DNA from: Spirochaetota bacterium
GTDB taxonomy: Bacteria; Spirochaetota; Brachyspiria; Brachyspirales; JACRPF01
Length of the DNA stretch: 55,067 bases
Assembly (NCBI GenBank): GCA_038043445.1
Contig: JBBTBY010000069.1
Span: 1 to 55,067, forward strand
Reading direction: 5' to 3'
Shown: one piece after another, positions 25,694 through 34,745 of the stretch
Numbering within the stretch: the first letter of the stretch is position 1
How the letters are laid out: every line of letters starts with the position of its first letter
The notes under the pieces: generated by a model
Database searches by the model: none
The model's input: the letters and a program-made list of their open reading frames with translations, nothing else
What the model was told of the DNA's origin: nothing
Program-made: the position numbers and the translations under genes

Positions 25694-26307
25694 TTCAGGT
25701 CGAGCGCTTTCGCAATGTCCGGCTCAATGCGGAACGCGGCGAGCTCCTTGAATATCGGTTCATAGTAGAACGATATCCGATACGAGAACGTCTTGTCGAT
25801 GATGGGAACTTCACGAAGCATGAGCGATACCGTCACCGTTTCCCCATGCCACCAGAGGAGCTGGTCGCGGTAGAATATCCGTTCGTAAATGAACGGCGGC
25901 TTCTCTATCTTGTCCGGATCGCCGTACAGCTCACGGAAGGACTTTTCCAGCGACTGCCGCTGCGAGGCGCTGATCGGATAATTGATATTGAGATCGTCAT
26001 ATGTCGGTCCGGCATAGTTCGCCATATCGATGCGATAGAGCCGGTCTCTGAAGAAGTGGAAGAAGTACAGAACGTTCTTTGATTGATCGAGGTATTTCAC
26101 ACAGATGGTGCTGTTCCCCGTCGTCGTCGTCCCCCAGCGCATTCCCGAGAGCGAATCCTTCGTTGTCGTGCGATTGGTGTAGAAAAGCGCATCGACCTGC
26201 CCCGGCGTCATCTTCCATGCCGCGTTCTTATAGCCGCCGAGCGAATCAGCGGCCTTTGCGGCGAAGAGCATCGGCATAATGATGAGCAGTAGAACGGTAC
26301 GTTTCAT
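25690..26307 (-). CDS. Exported protein of unknown function
   Basis: 205 residues. MKRTVLLLIIMPMLFAAKAA is a clear signal peptide, so I start at the ATG at 26307 (GGGAGAG before it) rather than further upstream. The mature part contains an aromatic-rich region (KMTPGQVDALFYTN; FFHFFRDRLYRIDMANY) similar in style to small periplasmic proteins whose folds handle membrane or sugar ligands; I recognise no family. First gene of the recX operon. Confidence 0.7.
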   Translation of the reverse strand: MKRTVLLLIIMPMLFAAKAADSLGGYKNAAWKMTPGQVDALFYTNRTTTKDSLSGMRWGTTTTGNSTICVKYLDQSKNVLYFFHFFRDRLYRIDMANYAGPTYDDLNINYPISASQRQSLEKSFRELYGDPDKIEKPPFIYERIFYRDQLLWWHGETVTVSLMLREVPIIDKTFSYRISFYYEPIFKELAAFRIEPDIAKALDLK

Positions 26308-26335
26308 TGCATCTCTCCCTGCAGGGAATGATGCC

Positions 26336-26364
26336 ATTATACTCTGAGCATTGCTTATGGTCAA
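26336..26364 (-). promoter_or_regulatory. Promoter of the recX operon
   Basis: On the minus strand TTGACC (26364-26359), a 17-base spacer and a perfect TATAAT (26341-26336), 29 bases before the ATG. A 10-base palindrome CCCTGCAGGG (26317-26326) follows in the leader. Confidence 0.75.
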
Positions 26365-26466
26365 GGTTCGGTCGTTTGCTGGGTCAATAGCGTATCAGTA
26401 TCGTTCCGGAGGCCATGATGGGTCATCGGTATATGCCGCCATGAGCCTGCGGTAATATTTTTTTCT

Positions 26467-29274
26467 TTACTTTCGTTTTTCAATATTCAGCGCATCGAGG
26501 TAAAATATCCCTTCGGTCTGTCCTTCCGAATAGATGATGATACGGTGCATTTTTCTTGCAGCTGCATCGGTCTTAGCGATATCCCCGTCGAACACACCCT
26601 TGATCATCAGATGGTACGATGTACCCGCATTGGCTCCGAGCGAATACACCATGCTGCACGGCACCCACACATTGCGCGGTATAGTCCCGAGAGCGGTCTT
26701 TCCCGACGTTACCGTGCCGTCGGGGGCTATACGCATCGATGAGAATGTCTTGAAACTCCCGCTGCCGTCATCGTTCGCATACTCGCGCGCATCGATGGTG
26801 ACCGCGGGTGATACTTCGGGTATGCGTACGGCGAATGAGAACGTGATCGTTCCCGAATTTTCCTTCATATTGAACATTATCCGCGGATCGAACGTTGGGC
26901 CTTCACCATCGGTCATTTTGAGACAGCTCCCGTCGTCAAAAGGCGCTTCACCGCTCACCGCTATCGAAGTCTGCTTTTCCGCAAAAAGCTTCACCCCGCC
27001 GGCAGTGAGAACTTTTGAAACACCGCTTGCTGCAAAATAGTCGCCGAGCGCGGCGAATGCCGAACGTTTCGGTACATGTGTGTACGCCGCAGCTGTGCGG
27101 ACTGCGGATACATCACCGGAATAGTCCGGCATACAGCCAAGCGAGCGCTGTATCGATCGCTGTTCTTCGCGGAATCTGCTGTCGGCAAGGAGGCCTATCT
27201 TCTCTACCTCTATACGCGCGAACCCGAGCGCATGCGCGGGGGAATTCTTCGCCAGGCGGTAATCATGCTTCGCTGCATGTACGAAAAGCGGATCGGTAAT
27301 GACCGACGAAGCATCGAGTCCGGAGGCAGGGCGCCATTCATCGATAGACGATGACAGGCCGGGCGGATATCCGATGAAATCATAATTGTCATCGGGGTTG
27401 AAATAGACATTGCTGCCCATCCCGGTAATGCGCTCTTTGTCCCAGCCGGCGAGCTGGAAGTGAAATGCCGCCGCCGTGCCCTTTGTCACGATGATATTGC
27501 GCGAATATTCGTGGAATGCCACGCGGTGGCCGTACCCTTCCCACATATGCATCGCCGCCTTTGTGTCCGCATCGCATACGATGATATTATTCACCGTTGC
27601 GTTGTAGCGTCCCTTGTTGAATATCCCGAAGCGTTCCGTGCCGCCGAGAACATTGTAGATGATATTGTTCTCAAGCCGGCAGTAGTCCGCGCCGTCATCG
27701 AGGTACACTGCCATGCCGAGCCCCCCGAGCTCGCGCTTTGAATCGTGCAGAAGATTATTGTAAGCGATATTGCTTTCGCCGGGATGCCAGTATGAAATAA
27801 AACCATTATCCTCGGTGTCGGTGCTTACGCGGAATATATCGTTATAGGCGAGATAATTATACCGCGAATGCACATACGGATAACGGTCATGAGGGCCCAC
27901 GATATTCCCCGCCCAATTCGCTGTTTTGTCATCGGACATGCCCTCCCCTTTGATGCAGATGCCGTAGCGCGGGCTGTCATGCATGACATTATGGGTTATC
28001 CTGTTATGTCCGCTTGCCCAGATGAATACCCCGGCGCCGTGCCCCGCTTCTCGTCCGACATGATGTATCCAGTTGTTCTCGATGATATTGTATTTGTTCA
28101 TATCGAACGCAGTGCCGAATTTCGCACGGTAGCCGGAGAGAAGAACGCCGTGGAAGCCCGGTGATGCTATCTCGCATCCGTACACGCGGTTCGATACGGC
28201 GCCCCAGACAAAGGCGGCGCCGCTGTAGCCGGCATTGGCGATGCGGCAGTGCTCGACGGCGCATTCCGATGCATTCTCAAAATAGACAGCACCGTCCTTG
28301 TTCAACGGCTCATTCCATACGCCCAGTCCATGCGTGCCTTCTGTTTCGACGAAACAATTGCTGTAGTCCGAGAGCGAAAGATCGATGCCCCGTACGGTGA
28401 TATGCGCCACATGCTCATTGGATGTGCCGACGAAGGAAAGGATACGCGTTGTTCGTGCCGCAATGATGAGCTGTCTGTCTATCGGTTCTTTCATCGGCTT
28501 ATAGAAAAGTTTTCCGGCAGCGGCATCGAGATAGAATTCCCCGGGAACATCGAGTGCCTCGCGGACATTCTGCAGGTAATAGCGACGCTCCTTGCGTATG
28601 ACGATAGGCACAAGCGTTGTCCGTGCCAGCGCTAGGATGCGTTTTTCGCGGTCCATCGATTTTACCGGAATGAGATTGCCGAACCAGTCAAAGCCGGCCC
28701 AGATGAAAACCTCCGCCTGCGGGATATCCCATGGAATGTCACCGTCCTTATAGACGAATTCCTTCTGCGAGTGGCGTATCCCCCACAATGTATCCTGGAC
28801 TACCGCACCGTTCTTATCACGCTGCGGTATTCCCGCTTCAACAATGAGATACCCCGTGTTCGGATGACGCGCCTTCCTTGCAGCAATACCATTCTCTTCC
28901 ATTTGATGGAATACCCATCCCGGCTCAACGGAAGCCGTATACACGCCGCCGCCCATTGCCGACCATCCCTGTATGCGGCGCCCGCCGTACACAACGGCCC
29001 GTTCTCCGGGAGCGCTCGTATACACGCGCGGCGTACTCTGCGTCCCGCTGTCTTCTGCAGTGAACACGACAGCGCTGTCAAGGAAATACGTACCGCCGCG
29101 GAGATATATGGTGACCGCTTCGTTGCGTTTTTCACGGGCGGCATCGCGCGCACGCGTTATCGTACGGAAGGGCTTTTCTTTTGCACCCGGGGCATCATCA
29201 TTCCCGTTCTCTGCAACATAGATATCCGCACCGCAGAGCATGACTGCGGCAAAACATACGATGACGTATTTCAT
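26467..29274 (-). CDS. Secreted beta-helix (polysaccharide lyase/hydrolase-like) protein
   Basis: 935 residues. After a signal peptide (MKYVIVCFAAVMLCGA) comes DIYVAENGNDDAPGAKEKPFRTITRARDAA, the entry of right-handed beta-helix enzymes and close to the GH141/DUF1565 type. The helix coils cover about 60-620 with repeated short N-rich turns, and a concanavalin-like sandwich ends the protein (FNMKENSGTITFSFAVRIPEV...). No catalytic residues assigned. The ATG at 29274 overlaps the sulfatase stop (ATGA) and has GGGAGGG before it, so it is last in the iclR-sulfatase operon; it may cut the glycan that the sulfatase desulfates. Confidence 0.78.
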   Translation of the reverse strand: MKYVIVCFAAVMLCGADIYVAENGNDDAPGAKEKPFRTITRARDAAREKRNEAVTIYLRGGTYFLDSAVVFTAEDSGTQSTPRVYTSAPGERAVVYGGRRIQGWSAMGGGVYTASVEPGWVFHQMEENGIAARKARHPNTGYLIVEAGIPQRDKNGAVVQDTLWGIRHSQKEFVYKDGDIPWDIPQAEVFIWAGFDWFGNLIPVKSMDREKRILALARTTLVPIVIRKERRYYLQNVREALDVPGEFYLDAAAGKLFYKPMKEPIDRQLIIAARTTRILSFVGTSNEHVAHITVRGIDLSLSDYSNCFVETEGTHGLGVWNEPLNKDGAVYFENASECAVEHCRIANAGYSGAAFVWGAVSNRVYGCEIASPGFHGVLLSGYRAKFGTAFDMNKYNIIENNWIHHVGREAGHGAGVFIWASGHNRITHNVMHDSPRYGICIKGEGMSDDKTANWAGNIVGPHDRYPYVHSRYNYLAYNDIFRVSTDTEDNGFISYWHPGESNIAYNNLLHDSKRELGGLGMAVYLDDGADYCRLENNIIYNVLGGTERFGIFNKGRYNATVNNIIVCDADTKAAMHMWEGYGHRVAFHEYSRNIIVTKGTAAAFHFQLAGWDKERITGMGSNVYFNPDDNYDFIGYPPGLSSSIDEWRPASGLDASSVITDPLFVHAAKHDYRLAKNSPAHALGFARIEVEKIGLLADSRFREEQRSIQRSLGCMPDYSGDVSAVRTAAAYTHVPKRSAFAALGDYFAASGVSKVLTAGGVKLFAEKQTSIAVSGEAPFDDGSCLKMTDGEGPTFDPRIMFNMKENSGTITFSFAVRIPEVSPAVTIDAREYANDDGSGSFKTFSSMRIAPDGTVTSGKTALGTIPRNVWVPCSMVYSLGANAGTSYHLMIKGVFDGDIAKTDAAARKMHRIIIYSEGQTEGIFYLDALNIEKRK

Positions 29275-30803
29275 GTATAATTCCCTCCCGCTATGCTGTT
29301 GATGTGCCGCCACGGCATCTTACCGTCCGCGTTCACCCGTATCTTATACCGTTCAACGCTTTGTATCGAATGTGTATACGACGGCGGCCACACGCTTTTC
29401 GGACGCGTGGTCGTTATCAGCCATTCGGCGAGATCGCGGTTTAACTCATCAATGACGGCGCGATAGGCTGCATCAAAGTAGAGATTCTTCATCTCCCACG
29501 GGTCGCTCTCGATATCGTACAGTTCCCCGAACCCATCCGGATATTCCTTTGCGAACATCGCTTTCGGATACCACACGAGCCGATACTTTCCTTTGCGAAC
29601 GCTTTTGCTCCAGGAGAATTCCGTCACCGCGATAGCATGCACCGTATCGCTTCCGCCATTCAGGAGCGCAGTAAGCGATCCCCCGTCAGCGGTCTCCATG
29701 CGCTCAAGCCCTGCGAGATCGCAAAGCGTGTTCGCCACATCTACGGATTCTACAAGCCCCCGCGCGATATGGCCCTTCTTGCAATGACCGTTCCATCGCC
29801 ACAGCATCGGGATGCGTGTTATGGCATCGGCGCATATGCCCGGCGCCTTCTCCATGATGCCGTGCTCGCAGGCGTAATCGCCGTGATCGGTCGAATAGAT
29901 AACGATAGTGTCATCGGCAAGTCCCGCACGGTCAAGATAGTCGAGCGTCATCCCGACGGCATGATCGGTCTGGCTTATCGCGGCGAGGTATCCGCGAAGT
30001 TTTCGCATACGCGCCGCTTCGAATGTCTTCGGTTCCATGAGCGCCCAATCGCCTTTACGCCATGTCTCAGCGCTTCGTATCGCATGGGGTGCTTTGCCTG
30101 CGGCATGCATGTCATAGTCAGCGTTCGGCGGAAGCACGAGGTCCATGCCTTCGTACATCGACCAGAATGGTTCGCTCGGTGCGGTGCATTGATGCGGCCG
30201 CGGGAAACTGGCGAATGCAAAGAACGGTTTTCCTTCGGTGCGAGATCGCTCCATGAAATCTATCGTGTTCTGTCCTATCCATCCCTCCTGTGATTCCTCG
30301 AAACTGAGCGGCGAGGGTCGTCCCTCCATGCTCTGCGTGCCGCGCTTGCCGAATTCGGTGAGTGAGCCGTGATCCTCAAGATGCAGTTTGCCTCGCGACT
30401 CAAGGAAGGTTCTATATTGTTTCGACATGCCGACAATGCTGCAGCCGTCGCAGGTCTCATGGAAATTATCCGCATCATCCTCTATCCAGTATTCCGGACA
30501 GTGGATCTTCCCGACGGCGCTGGTGCGGTATCCCGCGCGTCGGAAATGCCCCAGGACGGACGGCAGCCCGCCGGGATTGGGCCCCGAAAGACCGTAATAG
30601 CCGTGATTGTGGCAGTATTGCCCCGAGAGGAATGATACCCTGCTCGGCGTACATATGGGGTTCTGTGTGATCGCATTGTCAAAGCGCACACCTTCGGCGG
30701 CCAATCTGTCCAGATTCGGCGTCCGTACGTTCGCATGGCCTTTGTGGCCGAGCACTTTCGCATTATGCTGATCGCTGAACAGGAACAGTACATTCGGTTT
30801 CAT
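29271..30803 (-). CDS. Sulfatase
   Basis: 510 residues of the alkaline phosphatase/sulfatase fold. D11/Q12 (FSDQH) help hold calcium, and CTPSR at 51-55 is the signature in which C51 is converted to formylglycine. The anaerobic maturase (anSME) for that step is not in the window. No signal peptide is seen, so it may act in the cytoplasm on an imported fragment. GGAG is before the ATG. Sits between the IclR regulator and the beta-helix gene with four-base overlaps on both sides. Substrate not determined; choline-sulfatase and heparan-type sulfatases are excluded only by weak evidence. Confidence 0.9.
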   Translation of the reverse strand: MKPNVLFLFSDQHNAKVLGHKGHANVRTPNLDRLAAEGVRFDNAITQNPICTPSRVSFLSGQYCHNHGYYGLSGPNPGGLPSVLGHFRRAGYRTSAVGKIHCPEYWIEDDADNFHETCDGCSIVGMSKQYRTFLESRGKLHLEDHGSLTEFGKRGTQSMEGRPSPLSFEESQEGWIGQNTIDFMERSRTEGKPFFAFASFPRPHQCTAPSEPFWSMYEGMDLVLPPNADYDMHAAGKAPHAIRSAETWRKGDWALMEPKTFEAARMRKLRGYLAAISQTDHAVGMTLDYLDRAGLADDTIVIYSTDHGDYACEHGIMEKAPGICADAITRIPMLWRWNGHCKKGHIARGLVESVDVANTLCDLAGLERMETADGGSLTALLNGGSDTVHAIAVTEFSWSKSVRKGKYRLVWYPKAMFAKEYPDGFGELYDIESDPWEMKNLYFDAAYRAVIDELNRDLAEWLITTTRPKSVWPPSYTHSIQSVERYKIRVNADGKMPWRHINSIAGGNYT

Positions 30804-31543
30804 TGCGGCTCCTTGTGATCGATCTCGATACGTTTCAACGACAATCCGTCTGCGGTGTTCTTAACGAGCCGGGCATACGGTGCTATACGTTCGTCGGGGA
30901 TGGTCAATGTGTTGCCGCCAAGTCCGACAGCACCGACGATACGTTCCTGTTCGAATACCGGTGCAGCTATCCTCCGGATATTCCTGTACATGAAACCGTC
31001 CTCAACGATATATCCGTTCTTTTTGAACGACGAATGTATCGAGCGCAGGGAGGAGAGGAATTCCTTTTTTTTCGACATGCCGCGTTCCGCTTCCCGCTGC
31101 ATGGATGCGTCCATGTGCAGATAGAAAAGTGCGCCCCAAGGCGTTGTCGAATGGTCCGATGACAGTGTTCCCGTCTCCTGCATGGATATGGAGAACGGAT
31201 GGATGACCTTTGCGATGGATTGCATCTCTCTGCCGTTCCAGTACATGAGTATCGCGGTATTCTCTGCATCATCGGAAAGCGTCTGCAATGCCTGTTGTGC
31301 CCGGTCAAGCAGGCGGGAGAACGCCGGTGTCGAGTATCCAAGCACGAGCAGTTCGTTCCCCGCGCGGTATTTTCCGTTCACATCCTTTACGATATAACGG
31401 CCCTCTTCAAGGCTTTTCAGGAGCCGGGTTACGCTCGACGGCGGGATGCGGGTGCGGGCGAGTATCTCGTTGTACCCCAGGGGGCATTCGCTCATGAGTA
31501 TGAGCTTGAGTATCTCGAGTCCTCGTTTCAGTGCGGGTATCAT
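30800..31543 (-). CDS. IclR-family transcriptional regulator
   Basis: About 247 residues. The N-terminal winged helix (residues 4-65: LEILKLILMSECPLGYNEIL, IPPSSVTRLLKSLEEGRYI) and the C-terminal effector domain are those of IclR. The ATG at 31543 is used; a GTG two codons upstream (31549) is possible and neither has a clear ribosome site. It heads the operon iclR-sulfatase-beta-helix, and a palindrome at its promoter suggests autoregulation. The ligand is probably a sugar-acid type compound from the glycan; that is an inference. Confidence 0.85.
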   Translation of the reverse strand: MIPALKRGLEILKLILMSECPLGYNEILARTRIPPSSVTRLLKSLEEGRYIVKDVNGKYRAGNELLVLGYSTPAFSRLLDRAQQALQTLSDDAENTAILMYWNGREMQSIAKVIHPFSISMQETGTLSSDHSTTPWGALFYLHMDASMQREAERGMSKKKEFLSSLRSIHSSFKKNGYIVEDGFMYRNIRRIAAPVFEQERIVGAVGLGGNTLTIPDERIAPYARLVKNTADGLSLKRIEIDHKEPQ

Positions 31544-31551
31544 ATGCACTC

Positions 31552-31606
31552 ATATATGGATGTTAATAACCATATATAATGTAGTCGAGATCGGGTGAAA
31601 AGTCAA
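31552..31606 (-). promoter_or_regulatory. iclR promoter and palindromic operator
   Basis: On the minus strand TTGACT (31606-31601), a 17-base spacer and TACATT (31583-31578). Directly downstream is ATATATGG (31552-31559), ten bases, then CCATATAT (31570-31577), a perfect inverted repeat covering the likely start of transcription. Confidence 0.65.
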
Positions 31607-31656
31607 GGGCGGTCATGGATGGCGTCATGCATGGCAACATAATTTCTCCGACAACC

Positions 31657-31684
31657 TTGACAAAAACGGCGTTTTTCCTATTAT
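31657..31684 (+). promoter_or_regulatory. Promoter of the adenylate cyclase gene
   Basis: TTGACA (31657-31662), a 16-base spacer and TATTAT (31679-31684). The predicted start of transcription is at about 31691, the A of the ATG. Confidence 0.6.
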
Positions 31685-31690
31685 GGTCGC

Positions 31691-33253
31691 ATGAAGACTA
31701 CTATAACACGAAATACGAAAGCGATGATCCCCGTTCATGCGACCGTACACGCCTATATCGATCCGCTCTATTCCATCGCCATGGCGATTCAGCCGATCGT
31801 AAGCCGCATTCCCTTCATTAACAAGCTTATTACGGTGCTTTTCAGCATAAAGGCCAAGCTGATAGGGATAACGACGATCATTGTACTCTTCGTCATCATG
31901 GTGCTCGGTATCATCCTTCTATCCGTGCAGTACAGCGCGCTCATTGAAAAGACGGATGAGACATGTCGGGCGACGGCCGTCGGCCTTTCGAGCATCACCA
32001 TCGAAGGGATAACGCAGAATAAGCGCGGCATCATCAGCGATTATGTGAACAATCTCCGGGCAAGCCGCATCAGCGGTCTTTCATCGGCCTTCGTCGCTGA
32101 ATATAAATATGCGCGTACCAGCGATGAAAAGCATATCGCCAATGCGGTGTATATCGCACATTCCGACCCCAAGCGCGTCGATACTATGCTCCCCAAGGCT
32201 ACGCTCAATGAGCTTATGCTCATCAAGGAATTCCACCGCGATGTCATAACTGACGCCGGTGAACGCTACTATCTCTATACATTCCCCGTCGAGTGGCGTG
32301 TAAAGCTGAAAGGAGAAGTGCGCGTCGCGTCGCTCGGCATCATTCAGCTGCGCTTTGTCGAGCGGGAAGTGCTTGCCGTTTTCTATCGTTCGCGCACCGC
32401 CGTATTCGTCGCAAGCCTTATCGTCGTTGCCATCGCGGCATTGCTTATGTACCTTGTCGGCATGCTCATCGTCCGTCCGATACTGATACTCGCGGAAGGG
32501 GTGAAAGCGGTCAAGAGCGGCGATATGACGCTGCAGCTCGATATACAATCGCCGGATGAGATCGGCCGCCTGTCCGTAAGTTTTAATGAAATGACGGCGC
32601 ATCTGAGAGAAAAGCTCGCAATGCAGAAATTCGTTTCCGCATCCACGGTAGAGATGATACGTGACTCCGCGGGAAAAACAGGCATTGAGGTCGGGCGCAA
32701 AGGCGAGCGAAAAACGGTCGCTGTGTTCTTCTCCGATATTCGCGGGTTCACGTCCTACAGCGAGCATCGCCAGCCGGAAGAAGTGGTGGAAATGCTCAAC
32801 TTCTATCTCGATCTGCAGACGAAGATCATACTCAAGTATCGCGGCGATATCGATAAGTACGTAGGCGATGAAGTGATGGCGATATTCCAGGGCAAGGCGA
32901 TGGCGATCAATGCCCTCAAGGCGGCCGTTGAGATACAGCGTACCATGGCCAATGAGCTCAAGAAGAAAAAAGCCATTCGTGATGCATCCATCGCTGTCGG
33001 CATCGGCATCAATATTGGCGATGTGATCATGGGGAGTATGGGCGCCACTGACCGAATGGACTACACCGTGATCGGCGATGCGGTCAATCTCGGCGCGAGA
33101 CTCTGCTCCGCGGCGGGAAAGGGCGACATTTTGGTGGCCGAGTCGGTACGGGCATGCTCTCCTTCAAAAGCGCGCGATTATAAATTCTTCAAGATAGAGC
33201 CCATCACGGTGAAAGGGAAAAGCGAACCGATAACCGTGTACCGGGTGAAATGA
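31691..33253 (+). CDS. Membrane adenylate cyclase with HAMP domain
   Basis: 520 residues. Two membrane helices (57-80 and 237-260) enclose a periplasmic sensor domain of about 155 residues. A HAMP domain (261-313) links to a class III cyclase domain (340-512) with the metal-binding D349 and D393, the adenine-selecting K389 and D457, and N466/R470, all present, so the protein should make cyclic AMP. The promoter lies so close that the mRNA may be leaderless; an ATG at 31724 is the alternative start. The TPR lipoprotein gene overlaps its stop by four bases. Confidence 0.88.
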   Translation: MKTTITRNTKAMIPVHATVHAYIDPLYSIAMAIQPIVSRIPFINKLITVLFSIKAKLIGITTIIVLFVIMVLGIILLSVQYSALIEKTDETCRATAVGLSSITIEGITQNKRGIISDYVNNLRASRISGLSSAFVAEYKYARTSDEKHIANAVYIAHSDPKRVDTMLPKATLNELMLIKEFHRDVITDAGERYYLYTFPVEWRVKLKGEVRVASLGIIQLRFVEREVLAVFYRSRTAVFVASLIVVAIAALLMYLVGMLIVRPILILAEGVKAVKSGDMTLQLDIQSPDEIGRLSVSFNEMTAHLREKLAMQKFVSASTVEMIRDSAGKTGIEVGRKGERKTVAVFFSDIRGFTSYSEHRQPEEVVEMLNFYLDLQTKIILKYRGDIDKYVGDEVMAIFQGKAMAINALKAAVEIQRTMANELKKKKAIRDASIAVGIGINIGDVIMGSMGATDRMDYTVIGDAVNLGARLCSAAGKGDILVAESVRACSPSKARDYKFFKIEPITVKGKSEPITVYRVK

Positions 33254-34308
33254 TGCGAACCGTTACGACACTTGTCGCGCTGGCATTCCTCGGCGTCTCG
33301 TGTGCGCATATGAACTGGGACGCGGGTTTTTCCGACGAAGACAGGGTGGGTTTCCTTCTGCAGAAGAGCTCATCGATCGCCGACGATGCGGACGCGGATA
33401 TACGCAATTACATCCAAGCGCGTGACATACTCCTTCGCGCCATGGCGCTTCAGCCGCGCAATGCGCAGGCGAAGTCGGCGCTCGCGTCCCTGGAGTCGGA
33501 GATAATGACGCGTAAGCGCAATGAGTATTATGCGGGCAGGACGTCCATATCGCAGAAGCGGTATGTCGACGCTGGCGTGCAGTTCCAGCGCGTTCTCGCG
33601 CTGCGTTTTTCCGACAAGCCCGAGGATGTCTATGATGTGTCCGCGAAGAAATCGCTCAACGCGATAGCGCCGCAGCTGAGGAAGGACATCGAGGCGCTTC
33701 TCAAGTCCGCCGACAGGAAATGGCAGGCGAAAGATACGAAGGGAGCGACCGATATCTATCTGCGCATATTGCGGGCGGACCCGGGTAACGGCACGGCGTC
33801 GGGACGCATCGCGGAACGCGAGGACCGTCTCGCCTCCGAGGCGCATCGGTACTTCGATCTCGGGAAGCGTGCCTACGATGCGAGGCAGTACGATACCGCG
33901 GTATCGTATCTCAACCGATCATATTGGATAAAGAAGGACGACGCTACGTTCGATCTGCTCAATCGCATAGCCATCATGCAGGCCAACCGCCGGCACGTTG
34001 CCAATGCGGAGGCATACATCGCCAAGAACGATCACTACGATGCGCTCAGGCTCTATCGCCGCTGCAAGCTGAACGATCCGCTCAACAGCGTCTATGATGC
34101 GAAGATACGGATGCTGACGGAAAAGCTTACCCCATCGGTCGACGGATGGTATAATGAAGCGGTGCAGAAATACAATGAAAGCGATTTTGAGGCGGCGGTC
34201 GATCTCTTTGAACGGGTGACCACGGTGAGCGAGAATTACAAGGATGCCCGCAATTTCCATGAGAAGAGCCGACAGAAGCTTGATGCGGCATTACGCGCGG
34301 TGCAGTGA
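33250..34308 (+). CDS. TPR-containing lipoprotein
   Basis: 352 residues. A signal peptide with a lipobox ending at C18 (FLGVSC) is followed by tandem helical repeats of TPR type (ARDILLRAMALQPRNAQAKSAL; AYDARQYDTAVSYLNRSY; YNESDFEAAVDLFERV). Likely an outer- or inner-membrane-anchored scaffold on the periplasmic side, where the cyclase sensor lies. The ATG overlaps the stop of the cyclase gene, so the two are translated together. It ends four bases from the stop of the convergent ACT gene. Confidence 0.82.
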   Translation: MMRTVTTLVALAFLGVSCAHMNWDAGFSDEDRVGFLLQKSSSIADDADADIRNYIQARDILLRAMALQPRNAQAKSALASLESEIMTRKRNEYYAGRTSISQKRYVDAGVQFQRVLALRFSDKPEDVYDVSAKKSLNAIAPQLRKDIEALLKSADRKWQAKDTKGATDIYLRILRADPGNGTASGRIAEREDRLASEAHRYFDLGKRAYDARQYDTAVSYLNRSYWIKKDDATFDLLNRIAIMQANRRHVANAEAYIAKNDHYDALRLYRRCKLNDPLNSVYDAKIRMLTEKLTPSVDGWYNEAVQKYNESDFEAAVDLFERVTTVSENYKDARNFHEKSRQKLDAALRAVQ

Positions 34309-34312
34309 ACGC

Positions 34313-34744
34313 CTAGAGCGAACGCAGCTCCTCATCGGATAAGAGCAGCCCTTTGGTGTCGGACAGGGCTTTGACCGCGTCCGCGGCTTTTTCGATGCGG
34401 AATATCATGACAGCGTCCTTTCCCGTGCTTCCGGCGAACGCGTACATATATTCGATGTCGATGCCTTTTTTCGTGAGCACGGAAAGCACCCCGGCAAGCC
34501 CGCCCGGCACATCGGCGATACGTATCGCGAGTACATCAGTGAGCGATGCGGTGAAGCCCGCCACTTTAAGCGCATCGGTCGCCTTGGCTACATCATCGAC
34601 GATAAGGCGTATGACCCCGAAATCGAGCGTGTCCGCGAGCGAAAGCGCGCGTATGTTGATGTTCGCTTTCCCGAGCGTTTCCGCTACGTCGAAGAGGCGT
34701 CCGGACTTGTTCTCGACGAACACTGAAATTTGCCTGATGGTCAT
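34313..34744 (-). CDS. ACT-domain protein
   Basis: 143 residues with two ACT domains (about 3-65 and 70-135; ISVFVENKSGRLFDVAETLGKANINIRAL and GLAGVLSVLTKKGIDIEYMYAFAG). Such proteins usually sense amino acids. It follows paaK by one base, a pairing seen in many bacteria and archaea with indolepyruvate oxidoreductases, and may sense aromatic amino acids. Confidence 0.85.
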   Translation of the reverse strand: MTIRQISVFVENKSGRLFDVAETLGKANINIRALSLADTLDFGVIRLIVDDVAKATDALKVAGFTASLTDVLAIRIADVPGGLAGVLSVLTKKGIDIEYMYAFAGSTGKDAVMIFRIEKAADAVKALSDTKGLLLSDEELRSL

Positions 34745-34745
34745 G

